Position numbers and translations under genes: made by a program. 64,000 nt of DNA from JACWAE01 sp963847595. GTDB lineage: Bacteria; Chloroflexota; Dehalococcoidia; SZUA-161. This document shows, piece after piece, positions 16,261 through 24,439 of this stretch; position 1 is the first letter of the stretch, and every line of letters begins with the position of its first letter. The stretch spans positions 744,001 to 808,000 of the forward strand of contig CAWKAJ010000002.1 in the NCBI GenBank assembly GCA_963847595.1. The letters are read 5' to 3'. The notes beneath the pieces are model-generated. The model was not told where the DNA came from, made no database searches, and was given only the letters and a program-made list of their open reading frames with translations.

Positions 16261-17388
16261 TTACGCATGTAGTATCTCATTGTAAGCCGACTCAGCCATA
16301 TAGGCAATATTATCCCAATCATATTCTTCGGCATACTTCTCGTACTGGTTGACTTGGCTGCCTTTTTCGAGAACCGCTAATATCTTTGCAGCAATGCTCT
16401 CGGCTCGCGGCTCACAAACAAAACCATTCTTTCCTTCTATTATCAGGTCACGCGCAGCATTCATTGGTTGGTTGACAGTAACAACTGGCAAGTTGCAACT
16501 GTTTGCCTCGATAGCTACAATCCCAAAACCTTCTCTCTCAGAAGGCAGTACAAATACCTTCGACGATTTCAACCTTGAGAACACTTCTTCCTGTGTTTTC
16601 AAGAATCCTTCCATCCGAACATTCTTCTCCAATTCATAATTCTTAATCATTTGTTGAAGCCTCTCCTGCTCGGATCCGTCTCCGATTATGTGGCATTCTA
16701 CATTGGGATATTCTTTTTTTACAATTGTTAAAGATTCGATTAATAAATCTAATCTTTTTTCTTTAATCAATCTTCCGGCATATATAATGTCGGATTTTGT
16801 ACTCGAGGGAGACGCCGCTTTGACTGCTCCGAGGTCTATACCGTTGGGAATGACCCTTATGCGGCCCTTGACACCAATTTGTCTTAGCCTATGCTCGGTA
16901 GTGGCTGATACGGCAATCACATTATCGGTCAGGTGAGTTACAAATAGCTCAACCATCTTACCGAACCAGCCTGGCTTCCCTAAGTATGTATACCAATAAT
17001 TATTCCAAACCTCATGCCAAGTAATAACCAGATTGGAAGCACGGGGTACAGAAGCATACTTAGCAGAGAAGCACGGGAAGTATGGGAAGTTCTGGCAGTC
17101 AATGATGTCATATCGCTCTTGTCCCAAAGGGCCTGCTACCCTCAATCCAAACTTCAGAGCCTCACCTACCGACCTACGATCTCCGGCGAATAGCGGAATG
17201 GGAGGACATACCCCATGCAGATAGACTCCATCTTGCCTGCATTCATTGTCGCCTTCCCAGTACTTCATACCGAAGATGTGGACTTCATGTCCTCTACGCC
17301 CAAGCCTAGTAGCTATCTCCCGTATTCGCTTCTCGGTTCCACCAACCACATAAGGATACACTACATCATACACATACGCTATCTTCAC
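16261..17388 (-). CDS. Glycosyltransferase family 4 (GT-B)
   Basis: About 375 residues. The N-terminal half begins KIAYVYDVVYPYVVGGTEKRI, the classic GT4 acceptor-side glycine motif. The C-terminal half has VIPNGIDL, DIIYAGRLIKEKRLDLLIES, HIIGDGSEQERL and the nucleotide-sugar motif VLPSEREGFGIVAIEANSC (E-x7-E). It would transfer a sugar from an NDP-sugar at the inner membrane face. GTG 17388 has GAGGAG 7 nt before it; ATG 17406 is in frame but has no such site. It sits alone between beta-helix relics inside the island, far from the main glycan locus. Its acceptor may be those surface proteins, but this is speculation. Confidence 0.85.
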   Translation of the reverse strand: MKIAYVYDVVYPYVVGGTEKRIREIATRLGRRGHEVHIFGMKYWEGDNECRQDGVYLHGVCPPIPLFAGDRRSVGEALKFGLRVAGPLGQERYDIIDCQNFPYFPCFSAKYASVPRASNLVITWHEVWNNYWYTYLGKPGWFGKMVELFVTHLTDNVIAVSATTEHRLRQIGVKGRIRVIPNGIDLGAVKAASPSSTKSDIIYAGRLIKEKRLDLLIESLTIVKKEYPNVECHIIGDGSEQERLQQMIKNYELEKNVRMEGFLKTQEEVFSRLKSSKVFVLPSEREGFGIVAIEANSCNLPVVTVNQPMNAARDLIIEGKNGFVCEPRAESIAAKILAVLEKGSQVNQYEKYAEEYDWDNIAYMAESAYNEILHA

Positions 17389-17436
17389 TACCACACTCCT
17401 CATCACCTATACGGATGGGATCCACAACTTGTTAAG

Positions 17437-17850
17437 CTAGTCCGGTCCAGGCCCAGCAGGCAAGTGACTAATTGCTGTGTTAATCTCATTCTCATCAGCA
17501 ACACCATCGCAGACATAATCTGCAGTTCCAGGATTCGGGCTATTGCTGGCTGCTACCTTTAACGTAGGCGTCGGTGTAGGTGTAGGCGTAGGTGTAGGCG
17601 TAGGCGTCGGTGCTGGCGTTGGTGTAGGCGTAGGTGTCACTGTTGGCACAGGCGTAGGCGTGGGTGTCACTGTTGGCACAGGCGTAGGCGTTGCTAATGT
17701 GCGCAATTGCCCGTGAGGAATACGATCTGAGGCGGATGTTGCCGTGGGCGTTGGCCTCGGGCTATGACCTGCATAGACCACTGTGGACGAGATCATTGCC
17801 ACAAGTGTGAGTGCTATGATTAGCAGTAGAATTCTATATTTACCAGCCAT
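17437..17850 (-). pseudogene. Truncated beta-helix gene: signal peptide, short Thr-Pro linker, start of domain
   Basis: Begins exactly like copy 1 (GKYRILLLIIALTLVAMISS), keeps a short Thr-Pro tract, then reads LKVAASNSPNPGTADYVCDG, ADENEINTAISHLPAG and stops. This domain start resembles the one in the intact genes but is clearly diverged, so it belongs to another paralogue. The rest of the beta-helix is missing and the glycosyltransferase begins about 30 bases on. About 137 residues remain, too short for a fold. Confidence 0.78.
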
Positions 17851-18202
17851 GCGCATCTCCCCCTACTAGCCGTACACAATGGTCATTGAGATCTTTGTCC
17901 TGAATTCCTACGTTGTATGATCTAGTGAAAACATTGACTTGGTAGAGTTAGGGGCGCTTTACGATCAATTCTCTTGCTATAGTTTGATAGTATGGGCTAA
18001 TCTGTAGTCTTACAATTACTCGAAAGTACTTCTCTTCGATATAACCGTTTGCTGATTCGAGAAAATCGGGTAGGTAAAAGTACTGTTCATCAATCAGTAG
18101 ACGAGACTGTTCGCCCTCAGGGAAGATGGGACACTTAGAAGACATTATGTAATGGACACTTTGGGGCTTGCTGCTGCTCCAAACAAATTAGCCAGAAAGA
18201 AG
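17633..18202 (-). repeat. Inverted repeat arm B (570 bp)
   Basis: Reverse complement of 8593-9163, one base shorter. Each arm's outer end lies close to an IS1202-like copy (26 and 30 bases). Confidence 0.85.
17948..18145 (-). CDS. Possible small protein upstream of beta-helix gene
   Basis: 65 residues, MSSKCPIFPEGEQ, then DEQYFYLPDFLESA and IVRLQISPYYQTIA. The frame is open here but interrupted by a one-base insertion in the other arm (about 8763), so only one copy could be functional. No family recognised and no good Shine-Dalgarno; it may be chance. Confidence 0.25.
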   Translation of the reverse strand: MSSKCPIFPEGEQSRLLIDEQYFYLPDFLESANGYIEEKYFRVIVRLQISPYYQTIARELIVKRP

Positions 18203-18232
18203 CCTTTTTGGCCCACCGAGCTATACAAGATG

Positions 18233-19946
18233 TCGTTGTTATACGATTACGTCAGTAGCTAACTGTTAAGGGATAATGTCAGTCATGAGAGGACTGACAT
18301 TGACACAGCAAGAGCAAGGGAGACTACAGACATTGAACCTGGTATTGGAGGGACGGATGGGGGTGGCGGAGGCAGCCTGTGTCCTTGGGGTAAGTGAACG
18401 CCACGCGTGGCGAATCTTGGCGGCATATCGAGGGGAGGGCGTCGCTGCGCTGGCCCACGGGAATCGAGGCTGTCGGCCTGCCAATGCCACTTCTGAGGAA
18501 ACGCGGCAACGAGTGATTACGCTTGCACGCACACAGTACGCCGGGCTCAACCATACTCACCTGACTGAGCTGCTCGTAGAGCGTCAAGCCCTGACCCTGT
18601 CACGATCCACGGTGCGGAATATTCTCGTGGGTGCCGGCCTAGCCAGCCCCCGCCGTCGACGACCACCGCGCCACCGCTGCCGACGAGAGCGCATGCCGCA
18701 AGAGGGAGTGCTGGTACAGGTCGACGGCAGCCACCACCGTTGGTTTGGAGAACGTGGCCCCTGGCTCACGCTGCTCCTGGCCGTGGACGACGCCACCGGC
18801 ACTGTACCGTACGCGCTGTTTCGCGAGCAGGAGGATACCGAAGGCTATTTCCGCTTGATGAAGGGTATCATACAGCGGCGGGGCATTCCACTGGCACTCT
18901 ACAGCGATCGCTACTTCGTGTTCTGTCATTCGAAACCGGCGAATGAGACTGGAGAAGCGTCCCTCGTCGACAGGGACAAACCGACCCAGTTTGGGCGAGC
19001 CATGCGGGAACTCGGGGTGACACAGGTATTCGCCCGTAGCCCGGAGGCGAAAGGGCGGGTCGAGCGGGCTAATGGCACTTTCCAAGACAGGCTGGTAGCA
19101 GAACTGCGACTGGCCGGCGCCAGTACTGTTGATGAGGCGAACAGCCTCCTCGAAGCGTTCTTGCCACGTTTCAACCAGCGCTTTGGTGTCCCGGCGGCCC
19201 AGTCGGGGTCTGCCTATCGTGAGGTGCCGGAGGGACTGGACATAGAGGGTGTGCTCTGCGTTAAGGAGATACGGCGCGTGGCGAAGGATAACACGGTGCG
19301 GTACCAAGGGCGCACCCTGCAGCTGTACCCTGGGGCTGAGCAGCCCAGCTATGCCCGGACCCATGTCGAGGTACAGGAACGTTTGGACGGTCGTCTGCTT
19401 GTGCGTCATCGTGGGCAGATCATCACTCCTGAGGATGCACCTCCTCTCGCCGCCGAACTCCGCGCGCGGGCAGACGCGGGTTTTGCTGATGCCTATACAT
19501 CTGTGCCTCTCCCAGAGCAGCCAGTAGCAACCAGGAAGCCGCGCACCACCCTGGGCTGGGATGGAGACTGGTATAGGGACGACGCAAAGAAGTGCATCCA
19601 TGGGCAGTTGGTGCTGGCAGGGATGGAACGGGCGCGGGAACAGGGTAAGCGAATCGGAAGGCCCTCGGTGACGGAACGGGATGGGTTCTCCCACCGATTT
19701 ATGGCAGCGGTGGAACGTCTTGAACAGGGAGCAATATCCCGGCGGCAGGCGGCCAGGGAACTGGCCATCGGTTATGCCACGCTCAAGCGTCTCCTCGATG
19801 CACGCTTATATCCAATTAATGGTAGTGAGCAAGCAATGCTTGTTCCCACCACAACCTGTGATGATGGGATTGTCTATGATGGTATTCTGGTGACGTACTG
19901 ACAAAATCGCTTAACAGTTAACCCTGACATTTTCCCTTGACAACGA
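18233..19946 (+). mobile_element. IS1202-like insertion sequence, copy 2
   Basis: 1714 bp, the same length, orientation and ends (TCGTTGT...ACAACGA) as copy 1. ATACAAGA occurs just outside both ends but not in register as a target duplication. With copy 1 it frames a 9.7-kb segment in the layout of a composite transposon. Confidence 0.85.
18276..19901 (+). CDS. Transposase, IS1202-like (ISNCY-type DDE), copy 2
   Basis: 541 residues, intact. It has the same HTH, DGSHHRW, YSDRYF and KGRVERANGTF catalytic motifs as copy 1. Differences from copy 1 are few and scattered apart from a block at 19114-19200, where about a quarter of the bases differ and the protein reads VDEANSLLEAFLPRF instead of LAEANNVLGEFLTQF. 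That block looks imported from a third relative. Confidence 0.9.
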   Translation: MSVMRGLTLTQQEQGRLQTLNLVLEGRMGVAEAACVLGVSERHAWRILAAYRGEGVAALAHGNRGCRPANATSEETRQRVITLARTQYAGLNHTHLTELLVERQALTLSRSTVRNILVGAGLASPRRRRPPRHRCRRERMPQEGVLVQVDGSHHRWFGERGPWLTLLLAVDDATGTVPYALFREQEDTEGYFRLMKGIIQRRGIPLALYSDRYFVFCHSKPANETGEASLVDRDKPTQFGRAMRELGVTQVFARSPEAKGRVERANGTFQDRLVAELRLAGASTVDEANSLLEAFLPRFNQRFGVPAAQSGSAYREVPEGLDIEGVLCVKEIRRVAKDNTVRYQGRTLQLYPGAEQPSYARTHVEVQERLDGRLLVRHRGQIITPEDAPPLAAELRARADAGFADAYTSVPLPEQPVATRKPRTTLGWDGDWYRDDAKKCIHGQLVLAGMERAREQGKRIGRPSVTERDGFSHRFMAAVERLEQGAISRRQAARELAIGYATLKRLLDARLYPINGSEQAMLVPTTTCDDGIVYDGILVTY

Positions 19947-20504
19947 CATACAAGAATAATCCAAGCTGCCGAGGGCGTCGCCGTTTTGGAGCAGCAACAT
20001 CGGAGATGCTGAGGTTCATTGAAAGGTGGAGCTGTGGGGTTACGCTTTCTGGCGCTTCTTGCAATAAGCCAAACCATCTTCTCCCAGAGCACGAATCGAT
20101 TGCTAAACAAAACTCGCTTTTGTTACCTCTGGCCAACAACATAGCGGTTTATGCAATAACGACCAAGGCCGCGCCTATACGGAAATGAACACTGCCTTGG
20201 AAATAGCATTCTGACCTTCTCACCTCAGCTTAAAGGTCCGCCTCTTAACGGTAGCTTAGATATCCAGTTAGGGTGTCGAAACACGAATCAGGCAGTCGCC
20301 CCAAATTCAGAACATAGACTACCTGTATGGCGATGTAATTAGCCAGAATATTTTAGTTAAGCAGCTTGAGGTGTTTTGGTTTGAGGTAACTATTCAATCA
20401 TTTTGCGATATGTCGCCTTTCAGGTGGAGATTTGGCCATCCCGTTTCTCTACGCCTGCTTATGTGTTATTATAAGAATACGTAGAATAGACAAAAGGATG
20501 ATGA
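19947..20504. other. Gene-free stretch right of IS copy 2
   Basis: About 560 bases. A short open frame from 19937 starts inside the IS end and has no recognisable content. Bases 20340-20500 are AT-rich and should hold the promoter of the nitroreductase gene. I see no RNA gene. Confidence 0.35.
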
Positions 20505-21071
20505 ATGAAAACGAATCAAACTGTGAATATCATCAAAAATCGGAGAAGTATCCGACAATTTAGAGATCAACAAATACCCGACTCAGAATTGCAGACTATT
20601 ATGGAATGCGCCATACTTGCTCCTAATGCTATGAATCAACAACAATGGCATTTTAGCGTTATTCAGAATAAGGACCTCCTTCTAAGAATGATAAATATCA
20701 CTAAAGAAAACATGCTGAATTGCGGTCTTGAATTCTTCGCCAGTAGAGCAAAAGATCCCAATTTTCACCCCTACTATCATGCACCTACGATTATTTTTGT
20801 TACTGCAGACGAAAAGAACGGTCTCGCCAAAATCGATGCAGCATTAGCCGCCCAAAATATTTTAATAGCTGCAAAGTCGTACAACATCGGTTCATGTATT
20901 ATGACGAGCACAGAGTTTCTTTTTGCATCCGAAAAGGGCGAGGCTATAAAAAAAGAAATGGGAATTCCGGATGGTTATACCCACATTTGTGCTATCGCCT
21001 TGGGATACCAGGAAGGTGAGAGTCCCATTGCCCGTCCCAGAAATAAAGAAGTCATAACTTATATAAGATAA
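20505..21071 (+). CDS. Nitroreductase family FMN protein
   Basis: 188 residues, standard for the family. The N-terminal FMN-phosphate motif is NRRSIRQFRDQQIPD. The segment AILAPNAMNQQQWHF contacts the flavin, the LAAQNILIAAKSYNIGSCIM helix-strand carries the usual AxQNxxLAAxxxGxG pattern, and the family's C-terminal Leu-Gly-Tyr appears in ALGYQEGE. Such enzymes use NAD(P)H to reduce nitro groups, quinones or flavins as homodimers; the physiological substrate is unknown. AGGATG lies 5 nt before ATG. The gene stands alone. Confidence 0.9.
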   Translation: MKTNQTVNIIKNRRSIRQFRDQQIPDSELQTIMECAILAPNAMNQQQWHFSVIQNKDLLLRMINITKENMLNCGLEFFASRAKDPNFHPYYHAPTIIFVTADEKNGLAKIDAALAAQNILIAAKSYNIGSCIMTSTEFLFASEKGEAIKKEMGIPDGYTHICAIALGYQEGESPIARPRNKEVITYIR

Positions 21072-21392
21072 CTAAATTCTTACGCAATTACCGGTTTCAT
21101 GCTTCACGTTGTATGATAGAAGAGGAATATTGAGTCTACGTCCATGTGGACATGCCGATGTTCGCGAATTGGTAACCACCACCGCCCTGTAGTGCTTTGT
21201 GCTATAATACTCAGCAAAAATGGTGGGATAAGTTAAGAGAAGTCAAGTTCATATTATTGACTATTAACATAAACACTCTATAATTTCCTCCGCCACAAAC
21301 TTCCCTCACTAACTGGTGGCGCTTGCTCTGCTCCCGCTGAGGAGCAGACATCGGTAACGAAGAGTAATATACTTGAGTAGGGGGGAATTAAG
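21072..21392. other. Upstream region of the hydrolase gene
   Basis: About 320 bases without a gene. They include a good sigma-70 promoter (annotated separately) and an untranslated leader of about 100 bases. Confidence 0.4.
21257..21284 (+). promoter_or_regulatory. Sigma-70 promoter of the secreted hydrolase
   Basis: TTGACT (21257-21262), 16-base spacer, TATAAT (21279-21284). Transcription would start near 21291, about 100 bases before the ATG. Confidence 0.62.
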
Positions 21393-22295
21393 ATGAGTGC
21401 ACGTCAGACAGTCAGAAGTAAGTGGTTTCCTATTGTGTTGCTCCTCGCGCTTGTTGGTTCACTGTTTGTGACAACACTTGCCGCTGGGGCCCAAAGCACT
21501 GCGACGCAGGCAGTAGCTCCAGACCAACCGGGAACGTATCACGTTGGCTATTACTTCGTATCCTACTACGTATCGCCCTATGGGTGGTACACTGCTACAG
21601 TTAGATACCCTGCATTACGGGATGGATGGCGCGCACTTCCTGATAAGTCAGGGAAGCCTTATGCCGGCATCGTGGTGACCGATGGCTATCTATCCCTTGG
21701 GTCCATGATTGATTGGATTGCTGAGGATCTTACATCTTGCGGATATGTGACTCTGTGCTTCACCACACCGAACCCCGCATTAAACGACGACGCACAGTGG
21801 GCTGCCGGATTCAACGGCGGCATCTCCAAGCTGCAGTCTGAACCCAATACTGCGCCTCTGTCTCCAATTTACAGGCTCCTCGATATAGCAAAGGGGTTTG
21901 GCGTCATTGGCCTGTCCAGTGGGGGTGCAGGAGCAATGATAGCGGCTGCGAGTAATTCGCTGATTCACGCTGTTGTAGCTCTGGCTCCGGATAAGAATCA
22001 GCAGACTGACAATGCTGCGTCACTAATAAAGGTACCGATTCAGCTCCAGGTGGGAAGCAATGATCAATTGAATCCCCCGGCCCCTGTTTCTGCGTTGTAT
22101 GCAGAAATAACACAAGCACCCTACAAAGAGTTCGACGAAATCAATGGCGGTAACCACGTGGGCTTCCTTGATGTATGGGCAGCACAACTAGCTCAGGCCT
22201 TGAGCGGGGACGGGCCTTGCACCATTGGGTACGCGGCGCAGCACCAAGCTGCCAGCGGGTACTTCTTACCCTTCTTTGAGACTTACCTACCCTGA
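21393..22295 (+). CDS. Secreted alpha/beta hydrolase of the polyesterase/cutinase (PETase-like) family
   Basis: 300 residues. The signal peptide is about 1-33 (basic start, hydrophobic core, Ala-Ala-Gly-Ala end). The fold can be followed against bacterial cutinase/PET hydrolases: DGYLSLGSMIDWIAEDL matches the GYTA-x-x-S-S-I-x-W region, SPIYRLLDIAKGFGVIGLSS matches SPIY-x-x-VDTARMGVMGWSM, and EINGGNH matches EINGGSH. The triad is Ser175 (GLSSG), Asp224 (SNDQLNPP) and His255, with spacing close to IsPETase. The Trp next to Ser in PETase is Leu here and the wobbling Trp is not seen, so polyester activity is uncertain; it may hydrolyse other esters. GGGGGG lies 7 nt before ATG. Confidence 0.82.
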   Translation: MSARQTVRSKWFPIVLLLALVGSLFVTTLAAGAQSTATQAVAPDQPGTYHVGYYFVSYYVSPYGWYTATVRYPALRDGWRALPDKSGKPYAGIVVTDGYLSLGSMIDWIAEDLTSCGYVTLCFTTPNPALNDDAQWAAGFNGGISKLQSEPNTAPLSPIYRLLDIAKGFGVIGLSSGGAGAMIAAASNSLIHAVVALAPDKNQQTDNAASLIKVPIQLQVGSNDQLNPPAPVSALYAEITQAPYKEFDEINGGNHVGFLDVWAAQLAQALSGDGPCTIGYAAQHQAASGYFLPFFETYLP

Positions 22296-22327
22296 AAAGT
22301 GTATTAGCTTCATAGAAGGTTGGAGAA

Positions 22328-22366
22328 AGCAGAAGATCCGGCTCGTGTCGGGGCTTCTGCTTTTTT
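22328..22366 (+). terminator. Rho-independent terminator of the hydrolase gene
   Basis: AGCAGAAG pairs with CTTCTGCT, with an inner CCG/CGG step, followed by TTTTTT. It lies 33 bases after the stop codon. Confidence 0.85.
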
Positions 22367-22500
22367 ATAGTGCATGTATTTTGGCCACCCACCACCATCC
22401 TGCAGCGGTTCATGCTGTCCTCAAAGCTGAAGGTTAGCGAGCCTGCTTGTGACATTATAGAAATCGCAGTAGAATCTAATAGGAAAGAGAGGTTAATATT

Positions 22501-23214
22501 ATGCAACTATCAAGAATATGGAAGATTGGGGTTGCCGCCACCGTAGTCGGAGTGGTAGCTTTGGTCGTTACTGCTTGCTCTGGAGCGAAGACAGTCACTT
22601 CGACCCTACCTACGCCTCCTGCTTCCACAGTGACTTCGACCGCGGCCTCGCCGCAACCATCAGCTAGTGGCAGCAATCTAGTCGCTCTTACCGTGCCTGT
22701 TACCGGTAGTGGCGGATTCAATTACACCCAGGGAACCTACCTCGAAGGTTTCGAGTTCACGGCAAACAGGGCGATCAGCATCACCAAACTCGGCGCCTAC
22801 GATTCCAACTACTCCAGCTTGCCCAATGGCAGCGAGACCTTCGCTCTGGCTGAGGTCGCGGTGTACGACCTTACCACCCATACCCTTCTGGGATCTGTCA
22901 CGGTAAAAGCCTCTGACCCCGTGACCGGGGTCTACCACTATGCTTCACTCGCCACTCCCATCGCGTTGAACACGACGGATAACTACGCAGTCGTCTGGGT
23001 CTCAGGCACAAATTATTACATCGCATCACCAGCCCTCACCCCAGCGGATGTAAATTCAGCGATCACTTACGTGGGCTTCGTCAGCTACGGCCCAGGCGGT
23101 CTCACGCAGACGAGCACAATGGTCGAGCCGAATTGGTTCTACAGCGAACTAAAGAATGGCTCCAGCACGCTGGGTTACGACCTCGGACCGAACTTCATGT
23201 TCGTAGTGGAATGA
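22501..23214 (+). CDS. Lipoprotein with DUF4082-like beta-sandwich domain
   Basis: 237 residues. The lipoprotein signal ends LVVTACSGAK, a clear lipobox with Cys near residue 26. A Ser/Thr/Pro/Ala linker (about 30-60) follows. Then comes a domain (about 65-237) opening GTYLEGFEFTANRAISITKL and LGAYDSNY, with LAEVAVYDLTTHTLLGSVTV. This pattern (Gly-x-x-Phe-x-x-x-x-x-Ile-x-Val-x-x-Leu-Gly-x-Tyr-Asp) is typical of DUF4082-like surface modules of unknown ligand. It follows the hydrolase but is separated by a terminator, so it is independently transcribed. AGAGG lies 7 nt upstream of ATG. Confidence 0.7.
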   Translation: MQLSRIWKIGVAATVVGVVALVVTACSGAKTVTSTLPTPPASTVTSTAASPQPSASGSNLVALTVPVTGSGGFNYTQGTYLEGFEFTANRAISITKLGAYDSNYSSLPNGSETFALAEVAVYDLTTHTLLGSVTVKASDPVTGVYHYASLATPIALNTTDNYAVVWVSGTNYYIASPALTPADVNSAITYVGFVSYGPGGLTQTSTMVEPNWFYSELKNGSSTLGYDLGPNFMFVVE

Positions 23215-23615
23215 GCGATCCCATCATTTCATGGGGTGAGATGGATATTTGGTGATTCGGTCATTTGGGCTTTGGTAATTGACCATTGACCCGCCCGCTA
23301 TTGCTTCATGCTTTCCCCAACTCAATGTCGAGTAATCCAAGCTGCTTCACACTTCGCGGTCTTGGAGGACTCTGAACGGCAATTCTAAGCATGACAGGAT
23401 AGTGATGCCTATGTTTGTGCAAAGGTAACATCAAAGTAAATGGTTACCTTAATTGCACATTGTAGCGTGATGTGCAGGCCAAGTGCGTCGATCGCCGAAT
23501 CACGGAGAGACCGAGCACAGTCGAACTCCCCCCGAAGCGCGATATACCATCATATACTTTCTCAGTGGTGCTACGCCAGTGGGACAAATTATATTAACTT
23601 ATGGATAATTCACTA
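23215..23615. other. Gene-free stretch
   Basis: About 400 bases between the lipoprotein gene and a small minus-strand gene. Apart from the inverted repeat at 23416-23459, I see nothing functional. Confidence 0.4.
23416..23459. repeat. Interrupted inverted repeat
   Basis: TGTGCAA-A-GGTAAC and GTTACC-TTAA-TTGCACA face each other across about 13 bases. This could be an operator or the relic of an element end. No coding region is adjacent. Confidence 0.4.
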
Positions 23616-23882
23616 CTAGGCAATCTCACCTTCGGCAGAAACGCTAACCACCTTGAAAACTACCTTCACCTTTGCAGGTATCCAATCCTCCAAATATCTC
23701 ACCTTCTCATGCATAGGCAAGTCCCATTTCGGGCTCACTTCGAACCTCACAATGATCCGTTTACCCCTTGCCTTGACCTCGGACACAGACCCTCTGAATG
23801 CAAGCACTCTTTCAATTTCCAGCTTGGCTCGCTCAAGGTTGTCCGTAGCAGTTCCATTGATGGGCTCCAAGACGATTCTCAT
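23616..23882 (-). CDS. Small conserved-looking hypothetical protein
   Basis: 88 residues: MRIVLEPINGTATDNLERAK, then a second half with IIVRFEVSPKWDLPMHEKV and KVKVVFKVVSV. The pattern of alternating strands and one helix suggests a compact alpha/beta fold. AGAGG lies 9 nt before ATG. No family recognised. It is read toward the lipoprotein gene with no partner. Confidence 0.5.
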   Translation of the reverse strand: MRIVLEPINGTATDNLERAKLEIERVLAFRGSVSEVKARGKRIIVRFEVSPKWDLPMHEKVRYLEDWIPAKVKVVFKVVSVSAEGEIA

Positions 23883-23986
23883 CTTCTATAAACCTCTTGA
23901 GATATTCTACTACGGAAGGTATAATGCCGCTAGTAGTCCTCGGGAATGGTGAAATAATCTATCCTTTGGAACAACGGAACAATTGA

Positions 23987-24265
23987 ATGCGCCAGCCTTA
24001 CGAACAGAACTTCGACCAAAACTTCAAACCTGAATTGACGTATGAGGAATGTCTCCACATAGTCAAGAACCTTGAAGCCGTTAGAAGATGCCATTTGATT
24101 AACAGCCCCATAGTTGACAAGGCAGCCAGGTTCATGCAACGCCAAAGGATTTATGATCTCCCAGCATTGAACCACCTCATAGAGGATGTGGCAGCCGAAG
24201 CGTTGAAGGATAATGGACAACCATCCTCGATACCAGAGCCTCCAAAACAAGTTACCCCTTACTGA
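23987..24265 (+). CDS. Small hypothetical protein
   Basis: 92 residues, mainly helical by composition (ELTYEECLHIVKNLEAVRRC, PALNHLIEDVAAEALKD), with a Pro-rich tail. No known motif and a weak Shine-Dalgarno. It ends at a stem-loop shared with a convergent mini-gene. Possibly real; function unknown. Confidence 0.45.
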   Translation: MRQPYEQNFDQNFKPELTYEECLHIVKNLEAVRRCHLINSPIVDKAARFMQRQRIYDLPALNHLIEDVAAEALKDNGQPSSIPEPPKQVTPY

Positions 24266-24292
24266 CAGTATATTTGTCGTCCGGTGTTCTAT

Positions 24293-24326
24293 AGCAGAGA
24301 AGGAAGCTCGTGCTCCCTTCTCTGCT
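24293..24326. terminator. Stem-loop between convergent small genes
   Basis: AGCAGAGAAGG (24293-24303) pairs perfectly with CCTTCTCTGCT (24316-24326), an 11-bp stem with a 12-base loop. No T-run follows on either side, but the position between two gene ends suggests a bidirectional terminator. Confidence 0.55.
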
Positions 24327-24346
24327 ACCCTTCCGGGAACTTTCCC

Positions 24347-24439
24347 TTATTTATCGCTCTTCTTGACCGGCTTCTCTTGCTTCTTCTCAGGCTTAGCTGC
24401 TGGTTTGGCACCGCAGCCACATCCACACTGTTCAGCCAT
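24347..24439 (-). CDS. 30-residue Cys-rich/Lys-rich micro-protein
   Basis: The minus strand reads MAEQCGCGCGAKPAAKPEKK, then QEKPVKKSDK and TAA. The Cys-Gly-Cys-Gly-Cys-Gly motif could bind a metal, and the tail is a flexible Lys/Pro/Glu-rich extension. A textbook Shine-Dalgarno (AGGAG, 7 nt before ATG) supports translation despite the length. No family name can be given. Its composition recalls the basic ends of the desulforedoxin-like peptide at 430-627. Confidence 0.62.
   Translation of the reverse strand: MAEQCGCGCGAKPAAKPEKKQEKPVKKSDK

Noticed and set aside
8567..18232. Active composite transposon with target duplications
   Set aside because: Two direct IS copies are there, but no matching target duplication is visible at the outer ends, so movement as one unit is not supported.
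18639..19694. 351-residue minus-strand frame inside IS copy 2
   Set aside because: Antisense of the transposase; the same frame is broken in the almost identical copy 1, so it is not conserved.
19937..20188. 83-residue frame starting inside the right end of IS copy 2
   Set aside because: No Shine-Dalgarno, no recognisable content, and it would begin in the inverted repeat of the IS.
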